A DNA stretch of 64,000 nt from Nocardia crassostreae (GTDB lineage: Bacteria; Actinomycetota; Actinomycetes; Mycobacteriales; Mycobacteriaceae): positions 93,780 through 157,779 of the forward strand of contig NZ_BDCH01000040.1 in NCBI RefSeq assembly GCF_001613405.1, in the 5' to 3' direction. The translations under genes were made by a program, and so were the position numbers. Shown here piece by piece: positions 33,591 to 42,360 of this stretch; the first letter of the stretch is position 1, and every line of letters starts with the position of its first letter. The notes beneath the pieces were generated by a model. The model worked only from the letters and a program-made list of their open reading frames with translations. It was not told the DNA's origin and did no database searches.

Positions 33591-34925
33591 ATGCGCACCG
33601 CGCTCAGCACCCAGATGAACCAGATGAAGGTGTCGGATTCCGGAAAGGTCCGTCCGCCGATGCTCACCGTGATCGCGCCCGCCGACGGCCGGGTGATCGA
33701 GACCATTCCCACCGACGATCCGGATCAGGTGCGCGCGATCGTGGACCGGTTACGGGATAACGGCGCGCTCTGGCGTTCGCTCGGGGTGGTCGGTCGGATC
33801 CATTGGCTGACCTCGTTCCGAAACTGGTTGCTGGACAATCGCGATGAACTCGTCGCACTGCTCGAGCTGGAAACCGGGAAGTCGGAATCGGAGAGCGAGG
33901 CGGAATTCGCGCTCGCTCTCGAAGCCCTCGAGCACTACCGCGCCCACGGCGCGGCCTTCCTCGGCGGCCGCCACCCGCAGGTGGCCGTGCGCCCGACCGC
34001 CTCCATGCAAGTGGCTCTCGCGAACCAATTGTGCTCGGTGATGGGGGTGGTCGGGCCGTGGACATATCCCTTGGCGCTGGCGGTATTCGACGCCGTGCCC
34101 GCGCTGCTGGCCGGAGCCGCGGTGGTGGTGAAACCGTCCTCGGAAACGCCGCTGACCATGCGCGCGGTCACCGCGGGCTGGGCAAGTATCGGCGCCCCAA
34201 TGGTTTTCGAGACCGTCGCCGGGCACGATGCCGGGCCCGCTGTGCTCGACAGCGTGGACTACGTGCGCTTCACGGGTAGCGCCGACACGGGCAAGGTGGT
34301 GGCGCTGCGCGCGGCCGGGCGGTTGATCCCGTGCTGCCTGGATATCGGCGGCAAGTCCGCGGCCGTCGTGCTGGCCGACGCGGACCTGGATCAGGCCGCG
34401 GCCTGTATTGCCCTGGGCGGGCTGGCGAACAGCGGGCAATCCTGCAATTGCGTGGAACGGATCTACGTCGAATCCGCCGTCCATGACGCGTTCATCGACA
34501 AACTGGTGCACGAGGCCGCCGCCTTCGGACCCATGACCGACGACGATCCGGGCATCGGCGTCATGACCTCCGCCGCCCAGGTCGGCATAGTCCGCGACCA
34601 GGTGCGCGACGCACTGCTCAAGGGCGCCCGCCTCCTGTGCGGCGGCACCGCCACCGGCCACGTCTTCGAACCCACCGTCCTGGCCGACGTCGACCCGGCC
34701 ATGTCCATCATGACCCGCCAGACCCTCGGCCCCGTCCTACCCGTGGTCCGCGTCGCCGACGCCGGTGAAGCCTTCGAACTCGCCCTACGCCCACCCGCCG
34801 CCCCTTGCGTGAGCGTCTGGACCACCGACGCCGCAGTCGGCGCCCGCGCCGTCGGCCGATTCGCTCCCGCCCTGGTCGGCGTGAACGACATCTCCGGCCA
34901 CATCGCCCGCCCGACCCCCTTCTGA
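33591..34925 (+). CDS. Aldehyde dehydrogenase family protein, C-terminally truncated, with Asp at the Glu-base position
   Basis: About 444 residues from ATG 33591, or more from 33516. Recognisable segments are VMGVVGPWTYPLALAVFDAV, AGAAVVVKPSSETPLT, VRFTGSADTGKVVALRAA and GLANSGQSCNCVERIYV with the catalytic Cys. The usual LELGGKS, holding the general-base Glu, reads CLDIGGKS here, with Asp. The chain stops at HIARPTPF, where family members continue for another 40-60 residues with PFGGxKxSGxGRE and the dimer arm. Both changes suggest lowered or altered activity. The frame otherwise looks well kept. Confidence 0.78.
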   Translation: MRTALSTQMNQMKVSDSGKVRPPMLTVIAPADGRVIETIPTDDPDQVRAIVDRLRDNGALWRSLGVVGRIHWLTSFRNWLLDNRDELVALLELETGKSESESEAEFALALEALEHYRAHGAAFLGGRHPQVAVRPTASMQVALANQLCSVMGVVGPWTYPLALAVFDAVPALLAGAAVVVKPSSETPLTMRAVTAGWASIGAPMVFETVAGHDAGPAVLDSVDYVRFTGSADTGKVVALRAAGRLIPCCLDIGGKSAAVVLADADLDQAAACIALGGLANSGQSCNCVERIYVESAVHDAFIDKLVHEAAAFGPMTDDDPGIGVMTSAAQVGIVRDQVRDALLKGARLLCGGTATGHVFEPTVLADVDPAMSIMTRQTLGPVLPVVRVADAGEAFELALRPPAAPCVSVWTTDAAVGARAVGRFAPALVGVNDISGHIARPTPF

Positions 34926-34990
34926 ATCAAACGACCGCCCCTGGTGCACACAACTCAGCCCTGATGCGCGCAGCCTCAGCCCAGCGCGCG

Positions 34991-35116
34991 AAGGTCGTCC
35001 GGCGGCGGAGGGTGGTCTAGCCGCAGAAGCTTGTCTGGTAGCGGAGGATCGTCCAGCCGCGGGAAGTTGCCTGGCGGCGGAGGATCGTCTGGCGGCGGGA
35101 GGTCGTTCAGCCGTGC
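34991..35116. repeat. Seven tandem degenerate 18-bp repeats
   Basis: Units start at 34991 and every 18 bp to 35099; the clearest are AAGGTCGTCCGGCGGCGG, AGGATCGTCCAGCCGCGG and AGGATCGTCTGGCGGCGG. There are no spacers, so it is not CRISPR. On the minus strand the tract can be read as Pro/Asp-rich hexapeptides such as PPPPDD, but the enclosing frame overlaps the DUF952 gene. Confidence 0.85.
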
Positions 35117-35182
35117 GTCGGGTGGGGATTGGGTGCGGCGATAGACTGCGGCTTTGTCGGGAACGCGGAGCGGATGGGGATC

Positions 35183-35564
35183 ATGTCGGAGACAGCGTCG
35201 GATACCGCAGCGTCGGAAACCCTGGTGCACATCTGCACTCGGGACGAGTGGGAGGCCGCGCAGGCGGCGGGGGAGTATCGCGCGCCGTCCTTGGACGAGG
35301 TCGGGTTCATTCATCTGTCGGCCCCCCTATCAAGCGCACTATCCGGCCGATCGGTTGTTCGCTGGGCGGCAGGACCTGGTGCTGCTGTGGCTGGACCCGC
35401 ACCTCTTCGACGCACCGGTCCGGTGGGAGCCGGGCGTGCCGACCGATCCCGAGTCCATGCGGTTCCCGCATCTTTACGGCGCGCTGCCGCTGGCGGCGGT
35501 GACCGGGGTGAGCGATTACCTCCCCGCGGCGGACGGTCACTTCGCGCCGCTGGTCGACGACTGA
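35183..35564 (+). pseudogene. DUF952 family protein, frameshifted in a C6 run
   Basis: From ATG 35183 (or 35174) the frame gives ETLVHICTRDEWEAAQAAG and VGFIHLSA, the DUF952 N-terminus. Homology then continues in another frame as YQAHYPADRLFAGRQDLVLL, VRWEPGVPTDPESMRFPHLY and GALPLAAVTGV to TGA 35564. The switch lies at six Cs (35322-35327); five would restore the gene. DUF952 is a small glutathione-S-transferase-like or uncharacterised fold. Homopolymer miscall is as likely as real decay. Confidence 0.75.
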
Positions 35565-35617
35565 CCGGTATCCGGCTCGGCATGAGCCCGTTCTGCCGCA
35601 AACTGTGCGGTCTGTCC

Positions 35618-35623
35618 TAGTCT
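35618..35623 (+). promoter_or_regulatory. -10 element for leaderless transcription of the antiporter operon
   Basis: TAGTCT fits the actinobacterial TAnnnT -10 and ends six bases before GTG 35630, the spacing of leaderless mRNAs, which are common in this group. Confidence 0.5.
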
Positions 35624-35629
35624 GGACCG

Positions 35630-36112
35630 GTGAACGTCGATGTGACAGCGCTGCCAGGTATCGGTGTACGCAAGGATTTCGAGGTCCGAGCGGGCCGCCG
35701 GATCGGGGTGGTGGCGCACCGGGACGGCGGCATCGACCTCATCGTCTCCCAGCTCGACGATCCGGACGCCTGCCTGGCGCAGGTGCCCCTCACCACGGAC
35801 GAAGCGGCCGTCATGGCCAATCTGCTGGGCGCTCCGCAGCTGGTGGAGAGCCTCAAGGAAGATCACCGCGACCTGCCCGGCATCACCACCAGACAGCTAC
35901 CCATCGGCAGCAACTCGCCCTATCAGGGCCGCATGCTCGGTGAGACCGGTATGCGCACCCGCACCAAGGCGTCCATCGTCGCCATCATGCGCGCCGGGCA
36001 GTTGCACCCCTCGCCCGGACCGGACTTCGTGCTCGACTCCGGCGATCTGCTGGTAGTCGTGGGCACCCCGCACGGGTTGGACGCCGCGGCGCGCATCCTG
36101 GCCGACGGCTGA
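35630..36112 (+). CDS. Cation:proton antiporter regulatory subunit (KhtT/TrkA-C type)
   Basis: The 160-residue protein has an N-terminal small domain and a C-terminal RCK_C (TrkA-C) fold at about residues 75-158 (LPGITTRQLPIGSNSPYQGR, DFVLDSGDLLVVVGTPHGLD). In KhtTU systems the regulatory subunit binds the membrane antiporter and gates K+ efflux in response to nucleotide or pH. The GTG start, with no Shine-Dalgarno, fits the leaderless promoter. The antiporter follows after 4 bp. Confidence 0.87.
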   Translation: MNVDVTALPGIGVRKDFEVRAGRRIGVVAHRDGGIDLIVSQLDDPDACLAQVPLTTDEAAVMANLLGAPQLVESLKEDHRDLPGITTRQLPIGSNSPYQGRMLGETGMRTRTKASIVAIMRAGQLHPSPGPDFVLDSGDLLVVVGTPHGLDAAARILADG

Positions 36113-36116
36113 GACT

Positions 36117-37328
36117 GTGGATGCAACCGGTCTAGCCCTGGTCGAACTCGGCGCGATCTTGTTCGCGCTCGGGATGCTGGGCCGGTTGGCCGCCCGGTTC
36201 GGCATGTCGCCGATCCCGCTGTATCTGCTCGGCGGACTGGCCTTCGGGCAGGGCGGCATCGTGCAGATGCAGGCCGCCGCCGAATTCGGTCACCTCGCCG
36301 GTGAGATCGGCGTGGTGCTGCTGCTGTTGCTGCTCGGATTGGAGTACACCGCAGCCGAATTGGTGACCGGCCTGCGCCGCTCCTGGGTGGCGGGCCTGGT
36401 CGATATCGTCGCCAATGCCACCCCGGGCGCGGTGGTGGCGCTCATGCTCGGATGGGGTGCGGTCGGCGCGGTCACCATGGGCGGCGTCACCTACATCTCC
36501 TCCTCCGGCATCGTGGCCAAGGTACTCAATGATCTTGGGCGCCTGGGTAACCGGGAAACCCCGGTGATCCTGTCCATCCTGGTGTTCGAGGATCTCGCCA
36601 TGGCGGTGTACCTGCCGATCCTCACCATGATGCTGGCCGGGCTGAGCTTCGCCGCCGGTGCGAAATCGCTCGCCGTCGCGCTGCTGGCGATCACCGTGGT
36701 GCTGGTGGTGGCCCTGCGCTACGGCCGCTATGTGTCGGCGGTGGTAGACAGCAACGACAACGAGGTCTTCCTGCTCAAGCTGCTCGGCGCGGCGCTACTG
36801 GTGGCGGGCATCGCCTCCGCGCTCAATGTGTCGGCGGCCGTGGGCGCGTTCCTGCTCGGCATCGCCATCTCCGGATCGACGGCGCACGAGGCGGCGAAAC
36901 TCCTGGAACCGCTGCGAGATCTGTTCGCGGCCATCTTCTTCGTGGCCTTCGGGCTCAATACCGATCCCACCGCCATACCGCCCGTGCTCGGGTGGGCGGT
37001 CGCGCTCGCGGTGGTCACCGCGCTCACCAAACTCGGTACCGGCTGGTGGGCGGCCAAGCGGCAGGGCATTCGCCGGATGGGCCGCGCGCGTGCCGGTGCG
37101 GCGCTGGTGGCGCGCGGCGAATTCTCCATTGTCATTGCCGGACTCGCGGTTTCGATGGGCGGCGCGGACAGCCGACTGGCGGCGCTGGCCTCGGCCTATG
37201 TGCTAATCATGGCCGTGCTGGGGCCGATCGCGGCGCGGCTGGTCGAGCCCGCCGTCCGATTCTTCCAGGGGCTGGGCAGCTCCGCCGACCCGATCGAGCC
37301 CGCCAGCCGGGATGCGGTCGGCCGCTGA
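36117..37328 (+). CDS. Cation:proton antiporter (KhtU/KefB-like, CPA2)
   Basis: The 403-residue protein starts at GTG 36117 and has about 12 helices, with LLLLLLGLEYTAAELVTGLR, FEDLAMAVYLPILTMM (the ion-binding Asp region), LNVSAAVGAFLLGIAISG and FFVAFGLNTDP. There is no RCK domain of its own; regulation comes from the small protein encoded immediately upstream. Together they form a K+(Na+)/H+ efflux unit. The 3' end overlaps the convergent rhomboid-like pseudogene by 126 bp. Confidence 0.9.
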   Translation: MDATGLALVELGAILFALGMLGRLAARFGMSPIPLYLLGGLAFGQGGIVQMQAAAEFGHLAGEIGVVLLLLLLGLEYTAAELVTGLRRSWVAGLVDIVANATPGAVVALMLGWGAVGAVTMGGVTYISSSGIVAKVLNDLGRLGNRETPVILSILVFEDLAMAVYLPILTMMLAGLSFAAGAKSLAVALLAITVVLVVALRYGRYVSAVVDSNDNEVFLLKLLGAALLVAGIASALNVSAAVGAFLLGIAISGSTAHEAAKLLEPLRDLFAAIFFVAFGLNTDPTAIPPVLGWAVALAVVTALTKLGTGWWAAKRQGIRRMGRARAGAALVARGEFSIVIAGLAVSMGGADSRLAALASAYVLIMAVLGPIAARLVEPAVRFFQGLGSSADPIEPASRDAVGR

Positions 37329-38090
37329 GCCTTTCGCCCGCCCGTGCGCGGACCGGGCGGCCTTGCGCGCCATGACCTTCACGAACCGGTGTGAGAGCCC
37401 GACCGCTATCGCCCCGACCGCCAGGCCGATGAACAGGGCGAAGAAGTGGCCGTAATCGGTGAAGGTGCGGCCGTGCCAGAGCGCGCCGCCCCACCACAGC
37501 ACCAGTCCCACCGCCCAGATCCAGCGCGCCGGGCCGCGCAGCCGGAAGGTCAGCGCGCCCAGCATGGCCGAAATCCCGTAGCTGGGGCCGACATCCGTGG
37601 CCACGGTGACCCGCAGCGGAATGAGCCCGTCCTCCAGTCGCTGCGTGAGCCCGTAGGCCACCAGCAGGGTCGCGCCGATATGCCCGGTGGCGACCACCAG
37701 GATCCAGCGCAGTGAGCCCAGCCAGCGTTCGGCAAGCGCCATGAGGGTGAGCATGACGATGATCTCGCCCCACGGGAATCCGCCGTCGGTCTAGAACGCC
37801 GAGGCGACGAGCACCTGGATCGGATCCTTGTGCAGATTACGCAGATTGGTGGAGGCGGACAGGATGAGGCGGCGGCCCACCATATCGCTGGCCCCGCGCA
37901 GGGTCCACCAGGTGAGGAACAGGGTGAAGGCGTAGGCGATGGCGGCGGGGGTGACCGACAGCAGATCGTGATAGGCCTGGAAGGCGCGGCGTATCCGCCG
38001 CGGGCGTTGCCACCACGCGCGCAGGGCGCGCACTTCGTCCTGGATGTCTACCGTGCGCAGCCAGGGTGGCTGATACGCGTCCAAGGCCAT
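37203..38090 (-). pseudogene. Rhomboid-like membrane protein interrupted by an in-frame TAG
   Basis: The frame runs from ATG 38090 through the first helices to ...DPIQVLVASAF, then TAG at 37791-37793, and continues in the same frame as TDGGFPWGEI, MALAERWLGSLRWILVV and ATGHIGATLLVAYGL. Related proteins have an uninterrupted SAFW or similar here, so a Trp or Gln codon has probably become amber. The 3' part runs 126 bp into the antiporter gene. It is a rhomboid-fold protein without a clear GxSG Ser protease site in view. Confidence 0.65.
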
Positions 38091-38339
38091 GTGACGGGGT
38101 CCGTTCTGCCGTGCGCTACCGGGGTTCGCTGCGTGAACCGACGTCCGATCGGGGCGTCGCGGACATCGTATCCCGAGGTCAAGCAGGCTCGGAGCGCAGG
38201 TTCGGTGCGATTCGTAACGCGCATTAATGCCGCGGGAAAACGGTGGTTACAAGCCAGCAACATGGGGTCCCGAGGATCGTCCGGGTAACCCATTCTGGGC
38301 GAGTGCTCAGTTCACAGTGCGAGGAGTGCGAGTCACCAT

Positions 38340-39767
38340 ATGACGACTGCGACCCGAACGGCGGCGTCCGCCGAGACCACCGCCGACGACTATCTCGCCA
38401 AGAGAACACTGCGCAAGGGTTCGGCGGGCTGGGTGCTGCTGGCGGGGCTCGGCGTCAGTTATGTGATTTCCGGTGACTATTCGGGGTGGAATTTCGGTCT
38501 GGCACAGGGCGGTTTCGGCGGGCTGCTGATCGCGACCGTGCTCATCGCGGGCATGTATCTGGCCATGGTGCTGGGCATGGCGGAACTGTCGGCGGCGCTG
38601 CCTGCGGCCGGTGGCGGGTACACCTTCGCGCGGCGGGCGCTGGGGCCGTGGGGCGGATTCGCCACGGGCGCGGCGGTTCTCATCGAATACGCCATTGCTC
38701 CGGCGGCCATCGCCACCTTCATCGGCGGATATGTGGAGTCGCTGGGATTGTTCGGGATCACCGACGGGTGGTGGGTGTATCTCGCGGTGTACGCGATCTT
38801 CATCGGGATTCACCTGGCCGGGGCGGGTGAGGCGCTGAAGGTCATGTGCGCGATCACCGTCGTGGCGCTGGTGGGTTTGGTCATCTTCGTTATCGCTTCG
38901 TGGGGCAAGTTCGATCCGGCCAACCTGACCGATATCGCGGTCGATCCGAATGCCGTTGGCAGCTCGTCGTTCCTGCCGTTCGGCGTGTTCGGGATCTGGG
39001 CGGCGGTGCCGTTCGCGATCTGGTTCTTCCTCGCGGTGGAGGGCGTGCCGCTGGCGGCCGAGGAGGCGCGCGAACCGGAGAAGAACGTGCCCAAGGGGAT
39101 TATCGCGGCCATGCTGGTGCTGATGGTCACCGGCGGCGCGGTGCTGGTGCTGTCCACCGGAGCGCTTGGCGCGGACAAGCTTTCGCAGTCCGGGAACCCC
39201 CTGGTCGAGGCGCTCGGCTCCGGCGGGGCCGCCACCGCGGTCAACTACATCGGCCTGGCGGGTCTGGTCGCCAGCTTCTTCTCCATCGTCTACGCCTACT
39301 CGCGGCAGACCTTCGCGCTGTCGCGGGCCGGATATCTGCCGACCAGCCTGTCGGTGACCAACTCGCGCAAGGCGCCGGTGCTGGCGTTGATCGTGCCGGG
39401 CGTCATCGGTTTCGGGCTGTCGCTCACCGGTGAGGGCGCGATGCTGCTGAACATGGAGGTCTTCGGCGCCGCGGTCAGTTACGTGCTCATGATGGTGAGC
39501 CACATCGTGCTGCGGGTGCGCGAGCCCGGTATGGCGCGGCCGTACCGGACGCCCGGCGGTATCGCCACCACCGGATTCGCATTGCTCGTCGCGTGTGTCG
39601 CGGTGGTCGCGACCTTCCTCGTGGATCCGGTCGCGGCGGCTTGGACGCTCGCGGCATTCTGCGCCTTCATGCTGTATTTCGGGCTGTACAGCCGTCATCG
39701 CCTGGTCGCGAGCTCGCCCGATGAGGAATTCGCCATGCTGGCCAAGGCCGAACAGGAGCTGGAATGA
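38340..39767 (+). CDS. Ethanolamine permease (amino acid-polyamine-cation family)
   Basis: The 475-residue APC transporter has about 12 helices, the N-terminal GLGVSYVISGDYSGWNFGLA and ELSAALPAAGGGYTFARRALGP, and a cytosolic C-terminus. The GDYSGWNFGL segment and its position directly before eutB indicate the Eat-type ethanolamine permease. Its last codons overlap the eutB start (ATGA at 39764-39767). Start ATG 38340. Confidence 0.9.
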   Translation: MTTATRTAASAETTADDYLAKRTLRKGSAGWVLLAGLGVSYVISGDYSGWNFGLAQGGFGGLLIATVLIAGMYLAMVLGMAELSAALPAAGGGYTFARRALGPWGGFATGAAVLIEYAIAPAAIATFIGGYVESLGLFGITDGWWVYLAVYAIFIGIHLAGAGEALKVMCAITVVALVGLVIFVIASWGKFDPANLTDIAVDPNAVGSSSFLPFGVFGIWAAVPFAIWFFLAVEGVPLAAEEAREPEKNVPKGIIAAMLVLMVTGGAVLVLSTGALGADKLSQSGNPLVEALGSGGAATAVNYIGLAGLVASFFSIVYAYSRQTFALSRAGYLPTSLSVTNSRKAPVLALIVPGVIGFGLSLTGEGAMLLNMEVFGAAVSYVLMMVSHIVLRVREPGMARPYRTPGGIATTGFALLVACVAVVATFLVDPVAAAWTLAAFCAFMLYFGLYSRHRLVASSPDEEFAMLAKAEQELE

Positions 39768-41170
39768 GCGTCTACCACCAGCACATCGGCGGCACGACCT
39801 ACACCTTCGACGGGTTGGTGGAGCTGCTGGCCAAGGCCACGCCGCTGCGCAGCGGTGACGAATTGGCCGGGTGTGCGGCGCATTCCGATGCCGAGCGGGC
39901 GGCGGCGCAGTGGGCGCTGGCGGAGGTGCCGCTGAGCGCCTTCCTGAACGATCCGGTTGTGCCGTACGAGACCGACGAGGTCACGCGGCTCATCATCGAT
40001 AGCCACGATCGCGGTGCGTTCCAGGCGATTTCGCATCTGACCGTGGGCGGACTGCGGGACTGGCTGCTCGGGGTCGCGGCCACCGAGCACGCGGCCGTCA
40101 CCCTGGCCGCGGTCGCGCGCGGGCTCACTCCCGAGATGGTGGCCGCGGTGTCCAAGCTCATGCGCAATCAGGATCTTATTGCCGTGGCCAAGGCCACCGA
40201 GGTGACGGCGGGGTTCCGGACCACCGTGGGGCTGCCCGGCACCCTCGCCACCCGGTTGCAGCCCAACTATCCCACCGACGATCCGCGCGGTATTGCCGCG
40301 GCGGTGCTGGACGGGCTGCTGCTGGGCTGCGGTGATGCGGTGATCGGCATCAATCCGGCCACCGATTCGCCGCAGGCCACCGCCGATCTGCTGTACCTGC
40401 TCGACGAGGTGCGGCAGCGGTTCGATATTCCGACGCAGTCGTGTGTGCTCTCCCATGTTACGACGACCATGGGGCTCATCGAGGCGGGTGCGCCGGTGGA
40501 TCTGGTGTTCCAGTCCATCGCGGGCACCGAGGGCGCGAATTCCGGGTTCGGCGTGAACATCTCGCTGCTGCGCGAGGCGAACGAGGCCGGGCGGTCCCTG
40601 CGCCGCGGCACCGTCGGCGACAATGTCATGTACCTGGAAACCGGTCAGGGCTCGGCGCTTTCAGCCGGTGCGCACCTGGGCGTCGGCGGCAAGCCCGTCG
40701 ATCAGCAGACTCTGAAAACCCGCGCCTACGCCGTGGCCCGCGACCTCGACCCGCTCCTGGTCAATACCGTGGTCGGCTTCATCGGACCCGAATACCTGTA
40801 CGACGGAAAGCAAATCATCCGCGCGGGCCTGGAAGACCGCTTCTGCGGCAAGCTCCTCGGCCTGCCCATGGGCGTCGACGTCTGCTACACCAACCACGCC
40901 GAAGCCGACCAGGACGATATGGACACCCTGTTGACGCTCCTGGGCGCGGCGGGCTGCGCCTTCGTCATCGCCGTCCCCGGCGCCGACGACGTCATGCTCG
41001 GCTACCAATCCTTGGCCTACCACGACGCCCTGTACGTCCGGAAGGTCCTGGGCCTGCGTCCCGCCCCCGAGTTCGCGGCCTGGCTGGACCGTCTCGGCAT
41101 GATGAGCACCGACGGCCGCGTCCTGCCCGTCGAACCCCTGTCCTCGCCGCTGCGAGCACTGGCGAGCTGA
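39764..41170 (+). CDS. eutB: Ethanolamine ammonia-lyase large subunit
   Basis: The 468-residue protein has the family blocks: LIIDSHDRGAFQAISHLTVG, GLPGTLATRLQPNYPTDDPR, GCGDAVIGINPATDSP, GSALSAGAHLGVGGKPVDQQ and GMMSTDGRVLP. It forms the TIM barrel of the adenosylcobalamin-dependent lyase that converts ethanolamine to acetaldehyde and ammonia. It is cotranscribed with the permease upstream and eutC downstream. No microcompartment genes are nearby, as usual in actinobacteria. Cobalamin supply is needed. Confidence 0.95.
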   Translation: MSVYHQHIGGTTYTFDGLVELLAKATPLRSGDELAGCAAHSDAERAAAQWALAEVPLSAFLNDPVVPYETDEVTRLIIDSHDRGAFQAISHLTVGGLRDWLLGVAATEHAAVTLAAVARGLTPEMVAAVSKLMRNQDLIAVAKATEVTAGFRTTVGLPGTLATRLQPNYPTDDPRGIAAAVLDGLLLGCGDAVIGINPATDSPQATADLLYLLDEVRQRFDIPTQSCVLSHVTTTMGLIEAGAPVDLVFQSIAGTEGANSGFGVNISLLREANEAGRSLRRGTVGDNVMYLETGQGSALSAGAHLGVGGKPVDQQTLKTRAYAVARDLDPLLVNTVVGFIGPEYLYDGKQIIRAGLEDRFCGKLLGLPMGVDVCYTNHAEADQDDMDTLLTLLGAAGCAFVIAVPGADDVMLGYQSLAYHDALYVRKVLGLRPAPEFAAWLDRLGMMSTDGRVLPVEPLSSPLRALAS

Positions 41171-41171
41171 C

Positions 41172-41366
41172 ATGAACGACCTGCCCACCTGTTCGGCTCT
41201 GCCGGTCGTTCTCGTCGGCGCCTTCGGGAAAACCCTTGGTGCTCGGCATGACCGGACCGCATCGCGAACATTGCGCGCGACGCACCGATTCGACAGCGGC
41301 TGCCGCCCACGCGGAGCCGATGTCGCCGAAGGCGATTCGGTGTGGACTCCGGAGGAAGACCAATGA
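41172..41366 (+). CDS. Possible 64-residue spacer ORF between eutB and eutC
   Basis: ATG 41172 is one base after the eutB stop and TGA 41364-41366 overlaps the eutC ATG (41363), so the frame exactly fills the gap. The product (MNDLPTCSALPVVLVGAFGK...) has no recognised motif, and its third-position GC is lower than the neighbours'. It may be a real small coupling peptide or chance. eutB and eutC are normally adjacent, so the 192-bp gap is itself odd. Confidence 0.3.
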   Translation: MNDLPTCSALPVVLVGAFGKTLGARHDRTASRTLRATHRFDSGCRPRGADVAEGDSVWTPEEDQ

Positions 41367-42298
41367 GCAATCACGACTCCGCCCGCCCCGCGACGGTCCT
41401 CGCCGGTCGCTCCATCCATCCCGCCGGTCCCGTCCCCGAGACCGCGAGCACGACAGCCGCTGCCGCCCAAGACTTCTGGGCGGAACTGCGCCGGACGACC
41501 CAGGCCCGTATCGGCCTCGGCCGCACCGGCGACGCCCTGCCCACCACCGAAGTCCTCGAATTCCGGGCCGTCCACGCCGCCGCCCGCGACGCGGTGCACA
41601 ATCCCCTCGACGTGGCGGCGCTGTCGACTCGGGTGACGGCACTCGGCCTGGGTGAGCCCGCGCACGTCCGCAGCCGAGCCGCCGACCGCTCCGAGTACCT
41701 GCGGCGACCGGATCTCGGTCGCCTCCCGGCCGGGGTCGACGCGGTGAACGCGAGAACCGCTGCGGGACAGGAGGACGCGCCGAAGCTCGCCGGGTTGTCG
41801 CGGGTGGGTGCCGATATCGGGATCGTGCTCGCCGACGGGTTGTCGCCGCGTGCCCTCTCCGATCACGGCGCGCCCATGGTGGCCGCCTTGGTCGAAGCGC
41901 TCGGTGACCGCTACACATTCGCGCCGCCCGTCATCGCCACGCAGGCTCGTGTGGCACTCGGCGACCACATCGGCGCGGCCCTCGGCGTGACGACCCTGCT
42001 GGTCCTCATCGGTGAACGGCCCGGCCTGTCGGTCGCGGACAGTCTCGGTATCTATCTCACGCATCTGCCCCGCCCCGGTCGCGCCGACTCCGAGCGCAAC
42101 TGCATCTCCAATATCCACCCGCCCGAGGGCCTCGGTTACGCACGCGCCGCCCAGGTCGCCGCCGGGCTGATCGAAGGCGCTCGCCGTCTGGGCCGTTCGG
42201 GGGTCGATGTCAAGGACACGTCGACCGGGCCCGCGCTCGAATCGAGTGACGCGACAGTGCTCGACGCGGTGGTGTCGCAGGCTGCCGATCCGGGGTAG
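41363..42298 (+). CDS. eutC: Ethanolamine ammonia-lyase small subunit
   Basis: About 311 residues from ATG 41363. ARIGLGRTGDALPTTEVLEF, ISDGLSPRAL-like IVLADGLSPRALSDHG, GDHIGAALGVTTLLVLIGER and ISNIHPPEGLGYARAAQVAA are EutC hallmarks; the small subunit completes the cobalamin site. The unconserved N-terminal 40 residues are typical. It ends the operon. Confidence 0.95.
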   Translation: MSNHDSARPATVLAGRSIHPAGPVPETASTTAAAAQDFWAELRRTTQARIGLGRTGDALPTTEVLEFRAVHAAARDAVHNPLDVAALSTRVTALGLGEPAHVRSRAADRSEYLRRPDLGRLPAGVDAVNARTAAGQEDAPKLAGLSRVGADIGIVLADGLSPRALSDHGAPMVAALVEALGDRYTFAPPVIATQARVALGDHIGAALGVTTLLVLIGERPGLSVADSLGIYLTHLPRPGRADSERNCISNIHPPEGLGYARAAQVAAGLIEGARRLGRSGVDVKDTSTGPALESSDATVLDAVVSQAADPG

Positions 42299-42301
42299 TC
42301 G

Positions 42302-42360
42302 GCGGGGTGGATAGGGTCGTGCCATGCGTCCGCTGCTGGTTGCTCTGCGTCTGCTGCCCC
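42302..42360 (+). repeat. Duplicated promoter/start region, copy 1 (copy 2 at 42987-43046)
   Basis: The 58 bp around the YdcF-like start (GATAGGGTCGTG, ATG, then TTGCTCTG...CTGCTGCCC) recur around the histidine-kinase start with only a few differences. Each has TAGGGT six or seven bases before the ATG, a TAnnnT -10 at leaderless spacing. The first ten or so residues (MRPLLVALRLLP and MRALLVALCVLP) are correspondingly alike. Confidence 0.75.

Noticed and set aside
34991..35116. CRISPR array
   Set aside because: Repeats are 18 bp, contiguous and degenerate, with no spacers or cas genes.
34976..35314. Minus-strand gene encoding Pro/Asp hexapeptides across the 18-bp repeats
   Set aside because: Its N-terminal half is the complement of the DUF952 gene and lacks a ribosome site.
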